Shown piece by piece: positions 6,344 through 10,849 of a DNA stretch of 10,849 bases. The stretch covers positions 1 through 10,849 of the forward strand of contig JADFYT010000059.1 of the NCBI GenBank assembly GCA_015232935.1. The letters are read 5' to 3'. Numbering within the stretch: position 1 is the first letter of the stretch; the number at the start of each line of letters is the position of its first letter. The translations under genes were made by a program, and so were the position numbers. The notes beneath the pieces are model-generated. The model searched no databases, was not told the DNA's origin, and saw nothing but the letters and a program-made list of their open reading frames with translations. This stretch comes from Desulfamplus sp. GTDB lineage: Bacteria; Desulfobacterota; Desulfobacteria; Desulfobacterales; Desulfobacteraceae.

Positions 6344-7495
6344 ATGAAAAGACATATCATTCCAATTGTTGTCCTGTGGGTGTTGAGCTGTGCCACTGCA
6401 TCATATTCTTCATCAAAAGCAGCGGATTCACCACTATCCGCACAAAAAATCAAAGTCACATTTATCAACCCTGGTTTTTCTGATCCGGATAATCCGACCG
6501 GAGGTTTCTGGTTATCAGTCTCATCATTCATGAATGCTGTTGCGGATCAGCTAAATATTGACCTTGAGATAATCTATGCAGAGCGTGACCACTTTAAAAT
6601 GAAAAAGCAGGCAAAAGAGGTGGTTATCCGTAAAAATCCTCCTCAATATCTTGTTGTGGTAAATGAAAAACTCTCTGCACAAAGCATGGTTACAGACGCT
6701 GACAAGGCGGGAGTTAAGGTATTTGTCATGCTCAACACTTTTGAAGGTGAACAACACCACAGAACAGGTGTGCCAAGGGAAAAATATAAAAACTATATTG
6801 GTTCTCTTGTTCCTGACAACCACTACGCAGGCTATCAGATTGCCAAATTGTTAATTGACCACTCTTTGAAAGCAGGTGTAACCGCTCCTGACGGGAATTT
6901 GAATATGCTTGGTTTTGCAGGAGACTTTGTTACACAGGCATCGGTTGAAAGAGTGGCGGGATTGGAACAGGCAGTATCTGAATATGATAATGTAGCGTTA
7001 AAGCAGATTGTGGTATGTGACTGGTCAAAAGATGAAGCTGAAAACAAGCTGCCTTTTATGCTGGAAAGATATCCTGATATAGCTGCTGTATGGTGCGTTA
7101 ACGACCCTGTAGCGTTAGGTGCAATCCAGGGTGCTGTTAATGTCGGCAGAAAACCTGGAACTGATATATTTTTTGGTGGGCTGAACTGGGATGGTCCCGG
7201 CCTGGAAAAAGTTAAAACTGGTGAACTGGTTACCTCTTTGGGCGGGCATTTTATGACCGGAGGCTGGGCATTGGTTTTACTTTATGATTATCATAACGGA
7301 AAAGATTTTGCCGACCAGGGATTGGAACTCAAATACAAAATATTCTCGGCAATTAATAAACAGAACATAGATAATTTCATGGAAAAATTTGGCGACAGAA
7401 ACTGGAGTAAGATTGATTTCACAAGGTTCTCCAGAGTATTGAATCAAAATATCACCAAGTATGATTTTGACATCAATCTGCTTTTTGCGGATTAA
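6344..7495 (+). CDS. orphan periplasmic sugar-binding-type protein (putative lipoprotein)
   Basis: A type 1 periplasmic binding protein fold (sugar ABC transporter or LuxP/RbsB-like). I choose the ATG at 6344 because GAGG lies 8 nt upstream and a signal sequence follows; the frame is open further upstream but overlaps the epimerase gene. The 383-residue product starts KRHIIPIVVLWVLSC: Cys16 in VLSC fits a lipobox, with cleavage near SKA (27) as an alternative. Mature motifs include INPGFSDP (41-48), FWLSVSSFMNAVADQL (55-70), YLVVVNEKL (102-110), SVERVAGLEQA (200-210), WCVNDPVALGA (250-260) and GGLNWDGPG (278-286), matching ligand-binding lobes. No permease or ATPase gene is adjacent, so a sensory partner role (for a kinase or cyclase elsewhere) is as likely as transport. 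Ligand unknown. Confidence 0.85.
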   Translation: MKRHIIPIVVLWVLSCATASYSSSKAADSPLSAQKIKVTFINPGFSDPDNPTGGFWLSVSSFMNAVADQLNIDLEIIYAERDHFKMKKQAKEVVIRKNPPQYLVVVNEKLSAQSMVTDADKAGVKVFVMLNTFEGEQHHRTGVPREKYKNYIGSLVPDNHYAGYQIAKLLIDHSLKAGVTAPDGNLNMLGFAGDFVTQASVERVAGLEQAVSEYDNVALKQIVVCDWSKDEAENKLPFMLERYPDIAAVWCVNDPVALGAIQGAVNVGRKPGTDIFFGGLNWDGPGLEKVKTGELVTSLGGHFMTGGWALVLLYDYHNGKDFADQGLELKYKIFSAINKQNIDNFMEKFGDRNWSKIDFTRFSRVLNQNITKYDFDINLLFAD

Positions 7496-7530
7496 AAACA
7501 AACCATATATTTATAAAGGGAGCTTAAACG

Positions 7531-8421
7531 ATGAGTACGGCAATTGTTAGAGAGACTGACTTTAAAGACCTCAAACTCGTAAGAAAAGGCAAGGTCAGAG
7601 ATATCTATGACACAGGTGATGCGTTTTTGATGGTGACAACCGACAGATTGTCAGCCTTTGATGTTGTTTTGCCTGACGGAATTGACGGCAAGGGAAAGGT
7701 ATTGACCCAGATTTCAGTTTTCTGGTTCAAGGTTATGGAAGATATTGTAGGCAATCATCTGATTTCTGCCGATGTCCGTGATTTTCCGGAAGTCTGCCAG
7801 AAGTATGCTGATATTCTTGAAGGCAGAAGCATGCTTGTTAAAAAAGCAGAGCCGCTTCTTGTTGAATGTATTATCAGAGGCTATATTTCGGGTTCTGGCT
7901 GGAAATCCTATCAAAAAGAGGGTCATGTTTGCGGAATTGCACTTCCCAAGGGGCTAAAGGAGTCTGACAGGCTTGCGGAACCACTTTACACTCCTTCTAC
8001 AAAAGCTGATGTGGGTGATCATGATATCAATGTTGATTTTGAGGAGACTGTAAAGATCCTTGGCAGGGAAAAGGCTGAGAAAGTCAGAGATTTAAGTCTT
8101 GCGATATACAAAAAGGGGGCAGAACTTGCGTTGAGCAAAGGTATTATTATTGCTGATACCAAATTTGAATTTGGAATGGTTGACGGTGAAATAATATTGA
8201 TTGACGAGGTTATGACTCCTGACTCTTCACGCTTCTGGCCAAAGGAGTCATACTCTCCAGGAGGTGCCCAGGCAAGTTTTGACAAGCAGTTTGTAAGAGA
8301 CTGGTTAGAGTCTTCCGGCTGGGACAAGACACCCCCGGCTCCGGCACTTCCACGCGATGTTGTTGAAAAGACTTCGGCTAAATATTGGGAAGCCCTCAAC
8401 CTTATAACCGGCAAGATGTAA
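7531..8421 (+). CDS. purC: phosphoribosylaminoimidazole-succinocarboxamide synthase (SAICAR synthetase)
   Basis: PurC joins aspartate to CAIR using ATP in de novo purine biosynthesis. The 296-residue protein is the longer form of the family. Motifs: the nucleotide-binding VRKGKVRDIYD (17-27), TTDRLSAFDVVLPDGI (36-51), GKVLTQIS (55-62), VECIIRGYISGSGWKSY (111-127), YTPSTKADVGDHD (153-165), the signature IADTKFEFG (207-215) and LIDEVMTPDSSRFWP (223-237). The start is well supported by AAGGGAG at 7516-7522, 8 nt before the ATG. The stop codon shares its last A with the ATG of the ParB-like gene (TAATG), implying translational coupling. No other purine gene is in the window. Confidence 0.97.
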   Translation: MSTAIVRETDFKDLKLVRKGKVRDIYDTGDAFLMVTTDRLSAFDVVLPDGIDGKGKVLTQISVFWFKVMEDIVGNHLISADVRDFPEVCQKYADILEGRSMLVKKAEPLLVECIIRGYISGSGWKSYQKEGHVCGIALPKGLKESDRLAEPLYTPSTKADVGDHDINVDFEETVKILGREKAEKVRDLSLAIYKKGAELALSKGIIIADTKFEFGMVDGEIILIDEVMTPDSSRFWPKESYSPGGAQASFDKQFVRDWLESSGWDKTPPAPALPRDVVEKTSAKYWEALNLITGKM

Positions 8422-9785
8422 TGGTAAATATTCAGACTGTGATGTTAAACAAAATTATTTCTGGTGACATAAAACAAAAGACCAGTATCAAAAGGGTCAG
8501 TCTGGATGAAATAGACCTGTCAGATGAGACATTCAGGATCTCATCTGACAATATATCCTGTCATAATACATCCTGCGGTAAAGACTCAAATTCAGCTAAT
8601 ACATCCTTCACTAATGACACATCTTCAGTTGGTAATACTCTCTCTTCAGTTGATAGTTCTCTTTCTTCAGTTGATAATCCTCTCTTTGCACTTGCCGCTT
8701 CAATCAACTCAATAGGCTTGATTAACCTTCCTGTGCTCAGAAAAACAAATTCCGGTTCCCGTAAAGCTCAAAATGGATCGTACTTTCAGATTATATGCGG
8801 TTTTAGAAGAGTTCAGGCCATGAAATCTGTCGGCATGTCTGACTCCCTGGCTGCGGTACTGGAGTATCAAGAGAGTCATGAGGTGCCGAAGCCGGAGTAT
8901 GAAGAGAGTCATGACAAAGAGCTTTTTTGTGCAATCCTTGCCATAGCAGACAACGCGTTTCAGCGGCCTTTAACTGTCATGGAACAGGCAAGAGGGATTC
9001 TGCTTTTGAAAAGATTTCTCTCTGTTGAGCGGATTGCCTCAGCCTCTCCTGCCATCTTTAACAGCACCATGAATCACTCTTTGGTCAATATGCTTGGCGA
9101 TCTTGCACAAATGGATAGATCTGTGCATGAGCTGATCGACCAGGAGAGGATTGCCATGGGACCCGCTCTGAAACTTAAATCCCGCGATGCAGAGTCTCTT
9201 GATGCCTTTGTGACCCTCTTTTCAAGGATCAGAACCGGTCTGAACAAGCAAAAAGAGATTATCACCCATATTATCGAGATTGCTGCAAGAGAAGATATCT
9301 CCATTTGTGATGTTATTAAATCTGATGATATCAGAGAAATAATTGGTGATGACATGGATGATAACAAGAGTGAGAATCAAAACCGGAAAGGTGCTGTTCC
9401 AGATCGCAAAGATGTTGATGATACGCATAAGGGCATTGACGGGAATCGCAAAGCTGTTGATGATACTCGTAAGGGCATTCATGAGAATCGCAAAGTTGTT
9501 GATAATGCTCGTAATAGCGTTGATGAAAACCGTAAGGGCAATCTGGTACGAGCCCTTCTTTTTAAGAGAAGATATCCAAATATAGCAAAAGCCATGGAAA
9601 AATTTGCAATCAATTTAAGAAATCTGAAACTTAAAAATGATCTCAGACTTGACCCTCCTGTGGATTTTGAGGGAAGGGACTACACATTTACATTTAAGGT
9701 TTCAAGTGTTGAGGAGATGGCAAAAAAAGTTGAGATGCTCTCGGAAGTGAGTAAAAATCCTCTGATCGCAAAGATTCTTTCGTGA
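8421..9785 (+). CDS. ParB/Spo0J-like protein with internal repeat expansions
   Basis: ParB-family N-terminal domain proteins bind DNA and CTP in chromosome or plasmid partition, or act as regulators. Using the ATG at 8421 (TAATG overlap with purC; an earlier in-frame ATG at 8385 lies inside purC, a later one at 8442 is possible) the protein has 454 residues. ParB box motifs: ALAASINSIGLINLPVL (90-106), FQIICGFRRVQAMKSVG (122-138), and ADNAFQRPLTVMEQARG (176-192, matching the ENxQR-LxPxEqA motif). A helical ParB-like region follows at about 219-270. The family core is interrupted by a Ser/Asn-rich insert (about 41-88), a duplicated EYxESH segment (148-165) and a charged heptad array (321-374), then a C-terminal domain of unknown type (375-454). 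There is no parA neighbour and no parS-like site that I can see, so a classic partition role is unproven. Confidence 0.8.
   Translation: MVNIQTVMLNKIISGDIKQKTSIKRVSLDEIDLSDETFRISSDNISCHNTSCGKDSNSANTSFTNDTSSVGNTLSSVDSSLSSVDNPLFALAASINSIGLINLPVLRKTNSGSRKAQNGSYFQIICGFRRVQAMKSVGMSDSLAAVLEYQESHEVPKPEYEESHDKELFCAILAIADNAFQRPLTVMEQARGILLLKRFLSVERIASASPAIFNSTMNHSLVNMLGDLAQMDRSVHELIDQERIAMGPALKLKSRDAESLDAFVTLFSRIRTGLNKQKEIITHIIEIAAREDISICDVIKSDDIREIIGDDMDDNKSENQNRKGAVPDRKDVDDTHKGIDGNRKAVDDTRKGIHENRKVVDNARNSVDENRKGNLVRALLFKRRYPNIAKAMEKFAINLRNLKLKNDLRLDPPVDFEGRDYTFTFKVSSVEEMAKKVEMLSEVSKNPLIAKILS
8622..8684 (+). repeat. three 21-bp tandem units inside the ParB-like gene
   Basis: Three units start at 8622, 8643 and 8664, each opening TCTTCAGTTG and encoding the heptads SSVGNTL, SSVDSSL and SSVDNPL. 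They lie in the Ser/Asn-rich insert just before the first ParB box, and the in-frame period keeps the reading frame. Looser Asn/Thr/Ser repetition extends upstream to about 8545. Confidence 0.85.
8862..8914 (+). repeat. 20-bp direct repeat inside the ParB-like gene
   Basis: GAGTATCAAGAGAGTCATGA (8862-8881) and GAGTATGAAGAGAGTCATGA (8895-8914) differ at one base and are 33 bp apart, giving an in-frame 11-residue duplication (EYQESHE..., EYEESHD...) between two ParB boxes. Confidence 0.85.
9381..9539 (+). repeat. array of 21-bp (heptad) repeats, higher-order 42 bp
   Basis: Seven full 7-codon units (9381-9527) and a partial one encode [N/D/T/A]R[K/N]x[V/I][D/H][D/E]-like heptads. Adjacent pairs form clearer 42-bp units at 9402, 9444 and 9486 (AATCGCAAAG...GTTGATGA...CGTAAGGGCATT pattern). 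The peptide is strongly charged with a Val/Ile at a fixed position in each heptad, which would suit an amphipathic helix or a flexible charged linker. Confidence 0.85.
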
Positions 9786-9922
9786 AAGATCAATTGTTCT
9801 GATAATTGTCTCTGACAAATCTTCTCATACCAAAACACCCGTTTTCTCATACAAAGACACTCATGTTCGTTGTGTGCTCCCCCTTCTCCCCGAATCTTGA
9901 AAATCAGAATGCATTTTAACTG

Positions 9923-9947
9923 GAACACAGGCAGCTTCGCTGCAATT
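9923..9947 (+). repeat. 25-bp direct repeat with hairpin, copy 1
   Basis: The unit begins GAACACAGGCAG and ends TGCAATT. Its centre forms a perfect small hairpin, GCAGC-TTC-GCTGC (9931-9943). A second copy starts 54 bp downstream with three mismatches, all in the stem-loop. Not followed by a T run. Confidence 0.65.
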
Positions 9948-9976
9948 AATGTCTGATTGAAATTCCTTTAGTAAAA

Positions 9977-10001
9977 GAACACAGGCAGATTTGTTGCAAT
10001 T
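9977..10001 (+). repeat. 25-bp direct repeat, copy 2
   Basis: This copy matches copy 1 at 22 of 25 positions; the hairpin is weakened to GCAG/TTGC (one G-U pair). It is followed within a few bases by a seven-T run (10003-10009), so it could act as a weak terminator or leader structure ahead of the radical SAM gene. Confidence 0.6.
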
Positions 10002-10055
10002 GTTTTTTTACAGGATTTCCTGATCAATAAAAAAGCCTGCGGAAATAATTTATTT

Positions 10056-10849
10056 ATGAAAATAGAAACCCTTTTTATGGACAACCATATAAAGCCCTGT
10101 GAAGAGACAGATTACATCATTGAAAAAACAGGATTAAGACCAGAGTATGTTAACGAGAGCAAAGTTGTATATGATCACGTCAATGCCTCTGATGATCCTG
10201 TATTAAAGGGAAAACAAACCCTTTATATTACTGAAAATCACGGTGCCATAATAAAACAGTGCCCCGGGACAAGCCACTATACATGCTGCGACTACACCAT
10301 TCTTCATACTGGAACGTTTTGCACAATGGACTGCTCCTACTGTATTTTGCAAGCCTATTTTCATCCTCCGGTGCTCCAGTATTTCGCTGGTCAGGAGAAG
10401 ATATTTTGTGCTCTTGATGGCCTTTTTGCTCAAGACAAAACATTCAGGGTGGGGACGGGCGAGTTTACCGACAGCCTTATCTGGGAAAAAATGAGTAACC
10501 TGCCTGCAAGGCTGGTCAAAAAATTTGCGGAGCAGCAAAGCTCAAAATCCAGGAGAGCTGTACAGTCCGGCTCCATGAGCAATTATTCTGTTCTTGAACT
10601 CAAGACAAAGACTGTGAACGTAGATTCCCTTAAAAATATTGACCACAACCGCAAGACAATTATTGCCTGGTCGCTAAATACACCTTCAATCATAAAATCC
10701 GAGGAAAAAAATACAGCCTCCCTTGGGGCAAGGCTCAAGGCAGCAAAAAAATGCGAACAGTGGGGATACAGGCTTGCATTCCATTTTGACCCGCTTGTTA
10801 TTTACGATGGCTGCGAGTTGGAATACAAAGAGGTGATTAAATCAATATT
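10056..10849 (+). CDS. SPL-family radical SAM protein, 3' end missing
   Basis: The frame is open from the ATG at 10056 to the right edge (264 codons seen). The radical SAM cluster motif CxxxCxxC is C89-C93-C96 (FCTMDCSYC), preceded by GTSHYTCCDYTILHTGTF (71-88) and followed by ILQAYFHPPVLQYF (97-110), the layout of spore photoproduct lyase-family proteins. Later motifs are GTGEFTDSLIWE (133-144), LELKTKTVNVDSL (180-192), WSLNTP (205-210), ARLKAAKKC (225-233) and AFHFDPLVIY (241-250). From memory, the Bacillus lyase uses a Cys as hydrogen donor near the GTGEFTDS position; no Cys is seen there, so a true spore-DNA repair role is doubtful. Residues about 161-177 are a Ser-rich insert. The Shine-Dalgarno is weak (GGAAA, about 11 nt away). 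Confidence 0.9.
   Translation, partial: MKIETLFMDNHIKPCEETDYIIEKTGLRPEYVNESKVVYDHVNASDDPVLKGKQTLYITENHGAIIKQCPGTSHYTCCDYTILHTGTFCTMDCSYCILQAYFHPPVLQYFAGQEKIFCALDGLFAQDKTFRVGTGEFTDSLIWEKMSNLPARLVKKFAEQQSSKSRRAVQSGSMSNYSVLELKTKTVNVDSLKNIDHNRKTIIAWSLNTPSIIKSEEKNTASLGARLKAAKKCEQWGYRLAFHFDPLVIYDGCELEYKEVIKSI

Larger units (their letters stand above)
9786..10055. other. intergenic region before the radical SAM gene
   Basis: This 270-bp gap holds a loose direct repeat (TTCTCATAC at about 9822 and 9844, each followed by an AAA-ACAC segment) and a clearer 25-bp direct repeat with a hairpin (9923-10001). No convincing terminator for the ParB-like gene and no clear sigma-70 promoter is visible. Confidence 0.5.

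Noticed and set aside
9381..9539. CRISPR-like regular repeats
   Set aside because: The repeats are contiguous, in frame and protein-coding, with no unique spacers.
8421..9785. Plasmid or chromosomal partition locus
   Set aside because: No parA-like gene beside it and no parS-like palindrome seen in the window; only the ParB-family relation is supported.
9680..9928. Minus-strand open frame spanning the ParB-like 3' end
   Set aside because: Mostly antisense to the ParB-like C-terminus, with no domain or start signal.

Overview
The window looks like chromosomal DNA from a moderately AT-rich Gram-negative bacterium. A marine or sediment sulfate reducer of the Desulfobacterota (Desulfobacteraceae-like) is my best guess. 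It rests on general resemblance: an SPL-family radical SAM protein in a context that is not obviously spore-forming, a C-terminal receiver domain of the type common in hybrid kinases of that group, and a Vi-type UDP-sugar enzyme pair. This is inference; no rRNA or other marker gene is present.

Layout. At the left edge is the 3' part of a tRNA-dihydrouridine synthase gene (+). It converges on a CheR-type methyltransferase gene (-). A 325-bp divergent intergenic region with a 20-bp direct repeat follows. Rightward come a protein with a signal peptide fused to a complete response-regulator receiver domain, a small secreted four-cysteine protein of unknown function, and a UDP-N-acetylhexosamine dehydrogenase (TviB/WbpO type). 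Next are a UDP-N-acetylglucosamine 4-epimerase (TviC/WbpP type), an orphan sugar-binding-type periplasmic protein or lipoprotein, PurC, a ParB-like protein full of internal repeats that abuts purC, and the 5' part of an SPL-family radical SAM gene cut off by the right edge.

How the genes may work together. The TviB/TviC pair should convert UDP-GlcNAc to UDP-GalNAcA for an exopolysaccharide or O-antigen, but no glycosyltransferase or export gene is in the window. CheR, the exported receiver protein and the orphan binding protein hint at envelope sensing, but no kinase, chemoreceptor, permease or ATPase is present, so this link is only positional. Dus, PurC and the SPL protein are housekeeping or stress functions.

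The most unusual items are the receiver domain behind a signal peptide, and the ParB-like gene with three independent internal repeat expansions, two of them 21 bp (7 codons) long. Other noteworthy features are short Ser-rich insertions in otherwise conserved enzymes and several intergenic repeats: a 12-bp inverted repeat 89 bp end to end, a tandemly duplicated ribosome binding site, and a 25-bp direct repeat with a hairpin. I do not see a clear new defence system, CRISPR array, transposase or phage module.
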